A stretch of 16,517 bases of DNA from an uncultured bacterium (lineage in GTDB: Bacteria > Actinomycetota > Coriobacteriia > Coriobacteriales > Coriobacteriaceae): assembly GCA_905214895.1 (NCBI GenBank), contig CAJMNP010000010.1:1-16517 (forward strand), in the 5' to 3' direction. A program made the position numbers and the translations under genes. Of this stretch, positions 1 to 6,724 are shown in pieces (positions within the stretch are counted from its first letter, which is position 1; every line of letters starts with the position of its first letter). The notes below the pieces were generated by a model, which saw only the letters and a program-made list of their open reading frames with translations, searched no databases and was not told the DNA's origin.

Positions 1-55
1 CCTTAATCTGCATGATCTCTTTTTCGAGCGCACCGATAATCGCGATGGTAGCCAT
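1..55 (-). CDS. mtnN: MTA/SAH nucleosidase, N-terminal fragment (cut by window edge)
   Basis: Only the first 18 codons are in the window. They read MATIAIIGALEKEIMQIK, which matches the start of 5'-methylthioadenosine/S-adenosylhomocysteine nucleosidase (Pfs/MtnN; E. coli begins MKIGIIGAMEEEV). This is the first beta strand and the IIGA(M/L)E.E segment. The enzyme hydrolyses MTA and SAH to adenine and the thioribose, in methionine salvage and autoinducer-2 precursor formation. A GGGGAG ribosome site lies 4 nt before the ATG. It follows the serine hydrolase gene on the same strand after a 102-nt gap, so cotranscription is possible but not shown. The rest of the gene lies outside the window, so catalytic residues cannot be checked. 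Confidence 0.82.
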   Translation of the reverse strand, partial: MATIAIIGALEKEIMQIK

Positions 56-157
56 GCCACTCCCCAAACCTATACGAAATTCTCAACCAAGGTATGGTAC
101 CAGCATTTTGTTTGACCTCGCCAAACGAACACGCTAAGACAGCGCAGCGCGGGTGTC

Positions 158-1252
158 CTAGAGCGCCTTGGCGATGGCGGCCACAACCTCACTCGAACGG
201 TCGCTCCAAGGCATCGATGTCATGATGCTCATAATGTAGGTGTCGCCGTCAACATCAATAAGACCCGCATCGCACGTCGCGTTGCAACCTGCCTCGCTAA
301 TCCAGCCGGCCTTGTTGCGCACCAAGGCTTGGTCGTCCGCAATGCCGTCACGGATAAACGATCGGGTCGTAGAGGCCAGAAGACCCGATAGCCATTGCGA
401 CGTTTCGGTATCACAGCTCAAATACTCGCTCATCTCGCGCCACAACTTGGCCGAGGTGCGCGGGCAATAGGTGGGAAAATCACTCATCGGATCGAGTGCG
501 GTATCGTAATCGATGCCAAGACCGACAATCCAATCCTCGTAACCGACACGATCAAACGCCGCGCGTAACGCAATAAACGAATCGTTGTCCGAATTAACGA
601 CCGCGGCCTCGATCAGATCGCGCACCGTCTGCCAGCCCATGTTGTAGCCACCATAGGTGCCCAGAGTATCATCGAGCGATACTTGCCCTGTCTCGACCAG
701 TGACTCACAGACGTAGAGTACATAGAGCGCCTTATAACTGCTCGCACCGTACACCTCGGCGTCCACGTTATACGCCACGCCCTTGCCGCTCGACAGATCG
801 TAAAACACCACGCCCACATCGCCCAATTCCTGCGCCTGACTCAGGGCATCTTGGAGCGCGGCGAGGCTCTCATCCTCCAGGGCGGGGATCTGGTCATCAA
901 CCAGTGAGAAGGTCTGCACGGTATCGCCCGAGGGAATATCGTTAAAGTCCGCCTTCGAAAGCCTCGTCTTGAGGCTCGCTGTCGACAGGGTTTGACTTGC
1001 GGTGGCTTTAGATTCAGAGACCTTTTTGTTTTGCGTCTGTACCGTTAACGCATCCGAGCGCACCGTTCGCTCCGAGGCGTAGGTTTTAACGGTAATTCCG
1101 AGGATAATAACCACCAACGTTAGCATCCCAATGGCGGCAATCTTCGTCACGCGGATGCGAGCGTCAGCGAGGCCACGCGAAGGCGTGCCCCTCGTCTCAT
1201 ATCTGCTGCCATGCTGCGGCACATACTCGTCCCGCGATGCGTTGTTTCGCAC
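158..1252 (-). CDS. Membrane-anchored class A beta-lactamase-like serine hydrolase
   Basis: 364 aa. Residues 1-34 are cytoplasmic and basic, about 36-58 form one membrane segment, 60-120 are a low-complexity Ser/Thr-rich linker, and about 130-364 are the catalytic domain outside the membrane. The domain carries the penicillin-binding-enzyme motifs: S171-S-Y-K174 (nucleophile Ser and general-base Lys), S221-D222-N223, and K314-A-G316 in place of the usual KTG. This fits the Beta-lactamase2 family (class A fold). Such proteins may act on cell-wall peptides or beta-lactams, and the actual substrate cannot be told. GTG is chosen as start because AGGAG lies 6 nt upstream. An AAACGGTAGC motif lies just ahead of that site. 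The gene is solitary, with mtnN downstream. Fold and motifs are clear; the physiological role is unknown. Confidence 0.85.
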   Translation of the reverse strand: MRNNASRDEYVPQHGSRYETRGTPSRGLADARIRVTKIAAIGMLTLVVIILGITVKTYASERTVRSDALTVQTQNKKVSESKATASQTLSTASLKTRLSKADFNDIPSGDTVQTFSLVDDQIPALEDESLAALQDALSQAQELGDVGVVFYDLSSGKGVAYNVDAEVYGASSYKALYVLYVCESLVETGQVSLDDTLGTYGGYNMGWQTVRDLIEAAVVNSDNDSFIALRAAFDRVGYEDWIVGLGIDYDTALDPMSDFPTYCPRTSAKLWREMSEYLSCDTETSQWLSGLLASTTRSFIRDGIADDQALVRNKAGWISEAGCNATCDAGLIDVDGDTYIMSIMTSMPWSDRSSEVVAAIAKAL

Positions 1253-1289
1253 GTGGTCTCCTGACTGCTACCGTTTATATACGAGTAGC

Positions 1290-1317
1290 ATAATACCGAG
1301 CAGGCATTTCTTTCCAA
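1290..1317 (-). promoter_or_regulatory. Candidate promoter of the serine hydrolase
   Basis: On the minus strand, TTGGAA (1317-1312) and TATTAT (1295-1290) are separated by 16 nt, about 40 nt ahead of the GTG start. The -10 is good and the -35 is only partly consensus, so this is a prediction by eye. Confidence 0.35.
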
Positions 1318-1410
1318 AGATATTCAGCAGCGTTTAAGGTGTCTTTAAAGAAACCACAAGCGTATTTATCCAAATGGCGCGATTCTGTTGCGCATCTCTG
1401 CCCAAAACGC

Positions 1411-1477
1411 AGTTGAGGTGAAATAGTTCCTGTTTGGGCGGCATAAGCCGATACACAAGAACTATTCCACCGCAACT
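1411..1477. repeat. Imperfect palindrome with 23-bp arms
   Basis: Arms 1411-1433 and 1455-1477 are inverted copies matching at 20 of 23 positions around a 21-nt spacer. Both arms contain the core AATAGTTC. It lies in the 316-bp gap between the serine hydrolase and pflA, which I read as non-coding. It could be a repeat element or an RNA hairpin in the 3' region of pflA transcripts. Nothing here identifies a function. Confidence 0.55.
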
Positions 1478-1507
1478 TGACGGGGCTCTTTAGCAATCAA
1501 CTAGGTG

Positions 1508-1552
1508 CCCAGGGGCACTCATTTAAGTCTGTCCCCAATGAGTGCCCTTGGG
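1508..1552. repeat. REP-like hairpin with CTGTCCCC loop, after pflA
   Basis: A perfect 11-bp stem, GGGCACTCATT (1513-1523) with AATGAGTGCCC (1537-1547), encloses the loop TAAGTCTGTCCCC. The stem extends outward to 16 bp with one mismatch. It begins 16 nt past the pflA stop, so it may end or protect the pflA transcript, but no T-run follows on the minus strand. The loop word CTGTCCC recurs in the hairpin at 13961-13999, whose stem is unrelated in sequence. Confidence 0.6.
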
Positions 1553-1568
1553 GAGCGAAAATAGTTCG

Positions 1569-2387
1569 CTAACCGATGGCGTTTTTTAGCTCCGCGCGGC
1601 GTTTTTTCATGCCGGTCATAACGGCATTGCGCAACTCGGGCATGCGCGCGGTATCCATCTGGGGCACGCCCTCAAGCTTATAGGGAATGCCCAGTTGCTC
1701 GTACTTGACGACACCCATCGTGTGATACGGCAGCATCTCCAGGCCGACCACGTTATGCCACGGGGCGATTAAACGACCGAGCGCCTCGCACTCCTCCACC
1801 GTGTCGGTAATGCCCGGCACCACCACGTGGCGGATAACGACCTTAATCTTGCGACACGCGAGTTCATCACCAAACGCCAGAATGCGTGAGGGATCGCAAC
1901 CGGTCAGCTTTTTATGCTCGACGGGATCGGCGTGCTTAATGTCGAGCAGCACCATATCGGTCTCGTTGAGTACGGCATCGAACTTCTCGGGATGTGCGGG
2001 ATCGAACGCATAGCCACAGCTATCCAAGCAGGTATGCACGCGACCATCGCGGTTGTTGTGCATTGCACGGAATAGGTCTGCTAAAAACTCGGGTTGCAGG
2101 AGCGGTTCGCCGCCCGAAACCGTAATTCCGCCGCTGCGGTAAAACTCATGGTTACTCTGGAACTCGTCCATAAGGTGCTCGACGGTCACCATGGTGCCGC
2201 CTTTAACCGACCAGGTATCGGGGTTGTGGCAATACGCACAACGCATGGGGCAGCCCTGGACAAACACCACAAAGCGGATGCCGGGTCCATCGACCGTTCC
2301 CATCGTCTCAATCGAATGTACGCGGCCCAGGGCAAACGTAGAGTCCTCGGGACGAGCGTCCACACCCTCAAGCGTCATCTCAGCCAT
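1569..2387 (-). CDS. pflA: Pyruvate formate-lyase activating enzyme (radical SAM)
   Basis: 272 aa, against about 246 for E. coli PflA; the extra length is mainly a 20-residue N-terminal lead. The radical-SAM cluster motif is C46-PMR-C50-AY-C53, preceded by the family block GTVDGPGIRFV (30-40). S91-GGEP is the SAM-binding GGE motif. The enzyme cleaves S-adenosylmethionine with a [4Fe-4S] cluster and abstracts hydrogen from the Gly of RVSGY in pyruvate formate-lyase, switching it on without oxygen. Here its target should be the separate 83-aa radical-domain protein encoded at 3869-4120. The start is the ATG with CAAGG 8 nt upstream. It is third after pflB on this strand, behind grcA and degV, and the 187-bp gap after degV suggests its own promoter. 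The family assignment is secure. Confidence 0.95.
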   Translation of the reverse strand: MAEMTLEGVDARPEDSTFALGRVHSIETMGTVDGPGIRFVVFVQGCPMRCAYCHNPDTWSVKGGTMVTVEHLMDEFQSNHEFYRSGGITVSGGEPLLQPEFLADLFRAMHNNRDGRVHTCLDSCGYAFDPAHPEKFDAVLNETDMVLLDIKHADPVEHKKLTGCDPSRILAFGDELACRKIKVVIRHVVVPGITDTVEECEALGRLIAPWHNVVGLEMLPYHTMGVVKYEQLGIPYKLEGVPQMDTARMPELRNAVMTGMKKRRAELKNAIG

Positions 2388-2508
2388 TCCCGCTACCTTG
2401 CCTCTCGTTGGTTTTAGCTACATAAATACCAGAGTCATTCTAGCCCATACGCATGATGGCGAAACGGTTTAGCGGTCAATTGGGTTGCCTTATTTGGCCC
2501 TACGCAAG

Positions 2509-2543
2509 AGCGGCGGGAAGGTTGTCGCAACCCGCCCGCCGCT
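2509..2543 (-). terminator. Hairpin terminator candidate after degV
   Basis: The outer stem AGCGGCGGG/CCCGCCGCT (2509-2517 with 2535-2543) holds an inner stem GGTTG/CAACC with loop TCG. It lies about 30 nt beyond the degV stop on the minus strand. The following bases are CTCTTGCG rather than a clean U-tract, so termination may be Rho-assisted or the hairpin may only stabilise the 3' end. Confidence 0.55.
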
Positions 2544-2574
2544 GTGGCAATAGATATCGATAGACGTCAGGCCT

Positions 2575-3429
2575 TTACGCCTTAAGCGTGAGCACCGCAC
2601 CGAAGGCGGTCGGGCCGCAGTGGCTCGAGATAACGCCGCCGACCTGAGTCCAGGTAACGTCCTTAAAGCCCAGGTCGTGCGCATAGACCTCCATGTCGTC
2701 GCGCAGTTCCTCGGAAAGGCCCACCGAATACGCCAGGCCAATGTGCGAGTAGTCAATCTCGCCCTTCGCAACCATGTGGTCAATAAAGGCACGGGCGCAT
2801 TTGAGCATAGAGCCGCGGAGCTTCTTGGTCGCCACGAACTTGCCGCCCGTTACCTCAATGCAGGGCTTAATCTTGAGCAGATGGGCACCGAGGAATGCCA
2901 CGTTGGACAAACGACCGCCGGCCTTAAGGAAGGCTAGATCGGTGGGAACGAAGCCCAACAGCACGCGGTCCATCACCGAATTGGTGAAGGCGAAAAATTC
3001 GTCAACGGTGGCGTCGGGGTGAGCCTCAATGTATTTAGCAGTCTCGAAGACAACGAGCGACTGGCCCACCGACACAAAGCGCGTATCCATGGAGAACACG
3101 TAGTCGCGCCCCTGGGCTGCAATCTTCGAGGACTGATGCGAGCAGGTCGTGGCCTCGGAATACGCGAGATGCAGAATAGTCGCGTCGGGCTGCTCGGCGT
3201 GAATGCGGTCGTATACATGTGCAAAATCCGCCGGCGCGCAGCCGCTGGTCTTGGGCATTACGCCAAACTCGTTGCAGCGCGAATAAATCTCGAGCGGATC
3301 GATCGAGCCGTCCTCGACGGTCTCGTCGCCAATCGTGACATGCATGGGCACGCGCACGATGCCGTAGCGTTCGCAGAGCTCCGGCGTCACATCCGACCCA
3401 GATTCAACCACGATTACGTACTTGCCCAT
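2575..3429 (-). CDS. DegV family fatty-acid-binding protein
   Basis: 284 aa from the chosen ATG, a usual DegV/FakB length. The N-terminal domain opens VIVVESGSDVTPEL, replacing the more common V.DS.SDL. TSGCAPADF matches the T(S)xPSPxxF block, and SMDTRFVSVGQSL matches the V.DS...S.G.G block. DLAFLKAGGRLSN plus the following LKIKPCIEV and the terminal SSHCGPTAFGAVL match the second lobe. DegV/FakB proteins bind a fatty acid and, in Firmicutes, present it to FakA kinase for phospholipid synthesis. No kinase gene is in the window. The open frame extends 35 codons further upstream; ATG at 3429 or 3435 gives the family-like N-terminus, but neither has a strong ribosome site. It sits between the two PFL components and pflA on the same strand. 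The family is sure, the ligand is not. Confidence 0.88.
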   Translation of the reverse strand: MGKYVIVVESGSDVTPELCERYGIVRVPMHVTIGDETVEDGSIDPLEIYSRCNEFGVMPKTSGCAPADFAHVYDRIHAEQPDATILHLAYSEATTCSHQSSKIAAQGRDYVFSMDTRFVSVGQSLVVFETAKYIEAHPDATVDEFFAFTNSVMDRVLLGFVPTDLAFLKAGGRLSNVAFLGAHLLKIKPCIEVTGGKFVATKKLRGSMLKCARAFIDHMVAKGEIDYSHIGLAYSVGLSEELRDDMEVYAHDLGFKDVTWTQVGGVISSHCGPTAFGAVLTLKA

Positions 3430-3515
3430 TATCATCACGACCCATCTCGACATTGGCTTTTTAATATATGACGCACGTCCGCCATCCTGCTGCAGAACGG
3501 CCTCTAAGCGCCAAA

Positions 3516-3554
3516 GAGACGCCGTCCCTTGCACACAACAAAGGACAGCGTCTC
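3516..3554 (-). promoter_or_regulatory. Leader hairpin upstream of degV
   Basis: GAGACGCTGTCC and GGACGGCGTCTC on the minus strand pair over 12 bp with one mismatch around a 15-nt loop, followed by TTTGG. It lies about 90 nt before the degV start. It could be a leader structure, a weak attenuator, or the end of an upstream transcript. Confidence 0.45.
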
Positions 3555-3618
3555 CCTGGAAAACTCCGTGCTTAACTAAGATTTTACACGGTTTATTAAG
3601 GAGTGTTACTTATTCCGC

Positions 3619-3648
3619 AAACGGTAGCTATACGCGATAAACGGTAGC
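3619..3648 (+). repeat. Direct repeat of AAACGGTAGC, 20-bp period
   Basis: AAACGGTAGC occurs at 3619-3628 and 3639-3648, two helical turns apart, in the gap upstream of degV. The same word occurs on the minus strand at 1268-1277 before the serine hydrolase, and as GAACGGTAGC at 6541-6550 before pflB. It could be a protein-binding site. The function is unknown. Confidence 0.4.
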
Positions 3649-3706
3649 AAGCAAGTATCCAGAACGCTCAACCCATTAGGAGAGTTCCGCCTAAAGAGTG
3701 ACTACA

Positions 3707-3852
3707 CAGGACCCCCGCCGGGCCGCTTTGGGTTACTTTCCAAAACTTTCCGCAGGACGCAAAGAGGCTCCGCAGCGCGAAGCGCGCAGCGGAGCCTCTT
3801 TGCATGTCCGAGGACGTTTTGGAAAGTAACCCAAAGCGGCCCGGCGATCCTG
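3707..3852. repeat. 146-nt nested inverted repeat element after the pflB-grcA genes
   Basis: A perfect 31-bp inverted repeat (3716-3746 with 3816-3846; arms include GGGTTACTTTCC and its complement) encloses an asymmetric internal loop and a second perfect 15-bp stem (3759-3773 with 3789-3803). Inside that is a short GCGC-GAA-GCGC tip. Outside, CAGGA (3707-3711) pairs with TCCTG (3848-3852). On the minus strand it starts 17 nt after the grcA stop, so it would end or shield the pflB-grcA transcript. The size and perfection exceed a normal terminator and suggest a dispersed palindromic element. It fills most of the 439-bp gap between degV and grcA. Confidence 0.75.
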
Positions 3853-3868
3853 CGGGAGTTAAATCCCT

Positions 3869-4120
3869 TTAGAACTTGTCGTGGAAGGTACGCGAAATGA
3901 CCTCGTCCTGCTGCTCCTTGGTGAGCGTGTGGAAGTTCACGGCATAGCCGGAAACGCGGATGGTCAGCTGCGGGTACTTCTCGGGGTGAGCCTGAGCGTC
4001 GAGCAGCGTCTCACGGTTGAAGACGTTGATGTTCAGGTGGTGGCCACCCTTCTCGGCGTAAGCGTCGAGCATGTGGACCAGGTTATCGGCCTGAGTCTCG
4101 GAAACTTCAGAAACCTTCAT
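3869..4120 (-). CDS. grcA: Stand-alone glycyl-radical domain of pyruvate formate-lyase (GrcA-like)
   Basis: 83 aa. After an 11-residue lead ([11 protein letters not shown]) the protein matches the last ~70 residues of [28 protein letters not shown], then R55-VSG58-YAV and [15 protein letters not shown]58 is the glycyl radical site activated by PflA. E. coli GrcA (YfiD, 127 aa) is a comparable autonomous cofactor, but there PflB has its own radical domain; here pflB lacks it, so this protein should be obligatory. ATG 4120 is chosen over the longer frame because AAGGAGA lies 8 nt upstream and the extra 16 residues are basic and unlike PFL. It starts 85 nt after the pflB stop, in another reading frame. 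Symbol by homology; it could equally be called the small subunit of a split PFL. Confidence 0.9.
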   Translation of the reverse strand: MKVSEVSETQADNLVHMLDAYAEKGGHHLNINVFNRETLLDAQAHPEKYPQLTIRVSGYAVNFHTLTKEQQDEVISRTFHDKF

Positions 4121-4142
4121 AATGTGTCTCCTTCGATTGATA

Positions 4143-4205
4143 GGCGCCGGCCGAAACCGGCGCGCCAATCAGTAATCGTTATTGTTAGTATAGCACTAAC
4201 AATAG
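4143..4205 (-). promoter_or_regulatory. Two hairpins between pflB and the glycyl-radical gene
   Basis: Immediately after the pflB stop the minus strand can fold a perfect 10-bp AU-rich stem, TATTGTTAGT/ACTAACAATA (4195-4204 with 4180-4189), loop GCTAT. A second, GC-rich stem GCGCCGG/CCGGCGC (4157-4163 with 4144-4150) follows, just before the AAGGAG site of the small gene. Neither has a T-run. They may set processing or relative expression of the two PFL parts. Confidence 0.55.
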
Positions 4206-6257
4206 TTACTCGCCCAGCTGATCAAGGTCGATATCGCCAAAGAACACCTGGTCCTCCTTGCCGAGCGCACCCGGGATGATGGAGAAGGTGTTGGAGATGC
4301 CGTCCTGAGCATCGCGGAACGGGAGCTTGGAAACCGAAGACAGCGAAGCGATGGCGCCGTGGCTATCGCGCTTGTGCATGGGGTTAGCACCCGGGGCGAA
4401 CGGCTGGCCAGCCTTGCGGCCGTCGGGGGTGGAGCCGGTCTTCTTGCCGTACACGACGTTGGAGGTGATGGTCAGAACCGAGGTCGTGGGCACGGAGTTG
4501 CGGTAGGTGTCGTTCATGCGGATGTACTCCATGAACTGGTGCACAACGTCGTGAGCGATCTGGTCGACGCGGTCGTCATCGTTACCGTACTTGGGGAACT
4601 CGCCCTCGGTCTCGAAGTCGACGATGATGCCGTTCTCGTCACGGACGGGGTGGACCTTGGCGTACTTGATGGCGGACAGGGAGTCAGCCACGACGGAAAG
4701 GCCAGCGATACCCGTAGCGAACCAGCGGTGCACGTGCTTGTCGTGCAGAGCCATCTGGATGCGCTCGTAGCAGTACTTATCGTGCATGTAGTGAATGATG
4801 TTCAGCGAGTTGACGTACACGCCAGCGAGCCACTTCATCATGTCGTTGTACTTGGCCACAACGTCGTCGTAATCGAGCGTGTCGCCCTCGACGGCGCGGT
4901 ACTTGGGGCCGACCTGCTTCTTGGAGACCTCGTCAACACCGCCGTTGAGCGCGTAGAGCAGGCACTTGGCCAGGTTGGCGCGGGCGCCGAAGAACTGCAT
5001 CTCCTTGCCGATGCGCATGGAGGACACGCAGCAGGCAATGCCGTAGTCGTCGCCGTGGTAAACGCGCATGAGGTCGTCGTTCTCGTACTGAATCGAGGAG
5101 CTGGCGACGGAAGTCTTGGCGCAGAACTTCTTGAAGTTCTCGGGCAGACGGGTCGACCACAGAACGGTCATGTTGGGCTCGGGGCTGGTGCCCATGTTCT
5201 CGAGCGTGTGCAGGTAGCGGTAGCTCATCTTGGTAACGAGCGTACGGCCGTCGACACCCATGCCGCCGATGGACTCGGTGACCCACTGCGGGTCGCCGGT
5301 GAACAGGGCCTGGTACTCGGGGGTACGGGCAAACTTAACCATGCGAAGCTTCATGATGAAGTGATCCACGAACTCCTGGATCTGCTCCTCGGTGAAGGTG
5401 CCGTTGGCAAGGTCGCGCTCAGCGTAGATGTCGATGAACGTGGAGGTACGGCCGATGGACATAGCGGCGCCGTTCTGCTCCTTAACGGCAGCGAGGTAGG
5501 CGAAGTACATCCACTGGATGGCCTCCTGCGTGTTGGTAGCAGGGTTGGAAATGTCGAAACCATAGGTCTCGGCCATCATCTTGAGCTCGCCGAGGGCGCG
5601 GATCTGCTCCTGCAGCTCCTCACGATCGCGGATGTTGTCGGCGGTCATGACCGTCGGGGTGGAAGCCTTCTGGGCCTCCTTGTCCTTGATCAGGTAGTCG
5701 ACACCGTACAGGGCGACACGACGGTAGTCGCCGATGATGCGGCCGCGGCCATAGCCATCGGGCAGACCGGTGATGATGTGGGCCGAACGGCAGGCGCGCA
5801 TCTCGGGGGTGTAGACATCGAAGACGCCGGCGTTGTGGGTCTTGCGCTCGAAGGTGTAGCGCTCGACAACGTTCTCGTCGATCTTGTAGCCGTGCTGGCT
5901 GGCAGCCTGGCAAGCGATGCGGATACCACCGTTGACGTGCAGCGCGCGCTTGAGCGGCTTGTCGGTCTGGAGGCCGACGATGGTCTCCTTGTCGCGATGG
6001 GCGTTATCGATGTAGCCAGCGGGGTGGCTCACGATACCCGTGACGGTCTTGGTGTCCATATCGAGGACGCCGCCCTGCTCGCGCTCCTTGAGCAGCAGGT
6101 CGAGAACCTCGCCCCACAGCTCCTTGGTACGCTCGGTCGGGCCGGCGAGGAACGACTCGTCGCCCTCGTAGGGGGTGTAGTTCTTCTGGATGAAGTCTCG
6201 GACGTCAACCTCTCCCGTCCAGATGCCTTCCTTGAAGCCTTCCCATGCCTCCTGCAT
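4206..6257 (-). CDS. pflB: Pyruvate formate-lyase catalytic subunit lacking the glycyl-radical domain
   Basis: 683 aa, against about 760 for E. coli PflB, with close similarity from residue 4 (AWEGF) onward: [19 protein letters not shown] (21-39), [18 protein letters not shown] (163-180), [13 protein letters not shown], and the active-site pair C409-C410 in [23 protein letters not shown] and [16 protein letters not shown] follow near the end. It then stops at [11 protein letters not shown], exactly where the full enzyme would enter its radical domain. PFL converts pyruvate and CoA to formate and acetyl-CoA by a radical mechanism in the anaerobic cytoplasm. This chain has the two Cys but no glycyl radical, so it needs the 83-aa protein encoded next. 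The ATG is the first start after an in-frame TAG; AGGAG overlaps that TAG, 11-12 nt upstream, a rather long spacing. Confidence 0.96.
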   Translation of the reverse strand: MQEAWEGFKEGIWTGEVDVRDFIQKNYTPYEGDESFLAGPTERTKELWGEVLDLLLKEREQGGVLDMDTKTVTGIVSHPAGYIDNAHRDKETIVGLQTDKPLKRALHVNGGIRIACQAASQHGYKIDENVVERYTFERKTHNAGVFDVYTPEMRACRSAHIITGLPDGYGRGRIIGDYRRVALYGVDYLIKDKEAQKASTPTVMTADNIRDREELQEQIRALGELKMMAETYGFDISNPATNTQEAIQWMYFAYLAAVKEQNGAAMSIGRTSTFIDIYAERDLANGTFTEEQIQEFVDHFIMKLRMVKFARTPEYQALFTGDPQWVTESIGGMGVDGRTLVTKMSYRYLHTLENMGTSPEPNMTVLWSTRLPENFKKFCAKTSVASSSIQYENDDLMRVYHGDDYGIACCVSSMRIGKEMQFFGARANLAKCLLYALNGGVDEVSKKQVGPKYRAVEGDTLDYDDVVAKYNDMMKWLAGVYVNSLNIIHYMHDKYCYERIQMALHDKHVHRWFATGIAGLSVVADSLSAIKYAKVHPVRDENGIIVDFETEGEFPKYGNDDDRVDQIAHDVVHQFMEYIRMNDTYRNSVPTTSVLTITSNVVYGKKTGSTPDGRKAGQPFAPGANPMHKRDSHGAIASLSSVSKLPFRDAQDGISNTFSIIPGALGKEDQVFFGDIDLDQLGE

Positions 6258-6642
6258 TGTGTAACCACGCTCCTAGTTACGTGTAATGCGGCGCTCTCTC
6301 ACACCGCTGCTTATTGAATTCTTGAATTATCGGCTTGCACTACCGGCTTCTTCCGTTCTTCACCACACATTGGTACAGGGAAAAACGTTTGTCCACCTTG
6401 GAACTGCAACCCAAAACCCAAGATTTCACCCGTTTGAGAAGGATAACATAGCCACCCCCTTCATCAGGGCTGTTATATGTTTCTTTTTTTGTACCATAAG
6501 GGTGTTTTTAACAAATCCGCAGGAAACACTCCCGCCAGCAGCTACCGTTCACCGATTTGTATGGTATTTTTCCTTGCCTTTGTACGACGTTCACTCTAGC
6601 TGTTATGCCAGCTTTAGCAGGGTAAAGTGTTCCAGTGACCCT
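6258..6642 (-). promoter_or_regulatory. Long leader/promoter region of pflB
   Basis: About 385 bp of AT-richer non-coding DNA separates pflB from the kdgT terminator. It must hold the pflB promoter. TATAAC at minus-strand 6477-6472 is a possible -10 without a convincing -35. GAACGGTAGC (6550-6541) matches the motif found before degV and the serine hydrolase. I see no clear FNR or Rex palindrome and no recognisable riboswitch. Confidence 0.4.
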
Positions 6643-6652
6643 ACAGAAACTG

Positions 6653-6686
6653 CAGGGCGGCCACGGGATCCCCCGTGGCCGCCCTG
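6653..6686 (-). terminator. Strong hairpin terminator of kdgT
   Basis: A perfect 15-bp stem, CAGGGCGGCCACGGG with its complement (6653-6667, 6672-6686), has a 4-nt loop. It begins 39 nt after the kdgT stop on the minus strand. The following bases CAGTTTCTG give only a weak U-tract, but the stem is very stable and separates kdgT from pflB. Confidence 0.7.
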
Positions 6687-6724
6687 TGGCGTGACTAGTT
6701 TTTAGCTTTGATTGCCGCTTGGCA

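Noticed and set aside
1275..1496. 73-codon minus-strand open frame in the gap before the serine hydrolase
   Set aside because: It runs through the imperfect palindrome and the promoter region, has no ribosome site and resembles no known protein.
3619..3648. CRISPR array
   Set aside because: Only two 10-bp direct repeats with a 10-bp spacer; no array structure or cas genes.
4120..4206. Simple frameshift as the cause of the split PFL
   Set aside because: The second part has its own strong ribosome site and ATG, and a clean N-terminal lead. pflB ends in a proper stop with a new tail, and 85 nt containing two hairpins lies between. One indel would not restore a continuous conserved chain.
4359..6317. 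652-codon open frame on the plus strand opposite pflB
   Set aside because: It is the complement of a strongly conserved gene with biased codons. The translation is Val/Gly/His/Asp-rich low complexity, with no recognisable domain.
6443..6478. Dyad ATAACA..GCC / GGCTGTTAT as an FNR or Rex site for pflB
   Set aside because: The pairing has a bulge and does not match the TTGAT-N4-ATCAA or TTGTGAA-type consensus; too weak to call.
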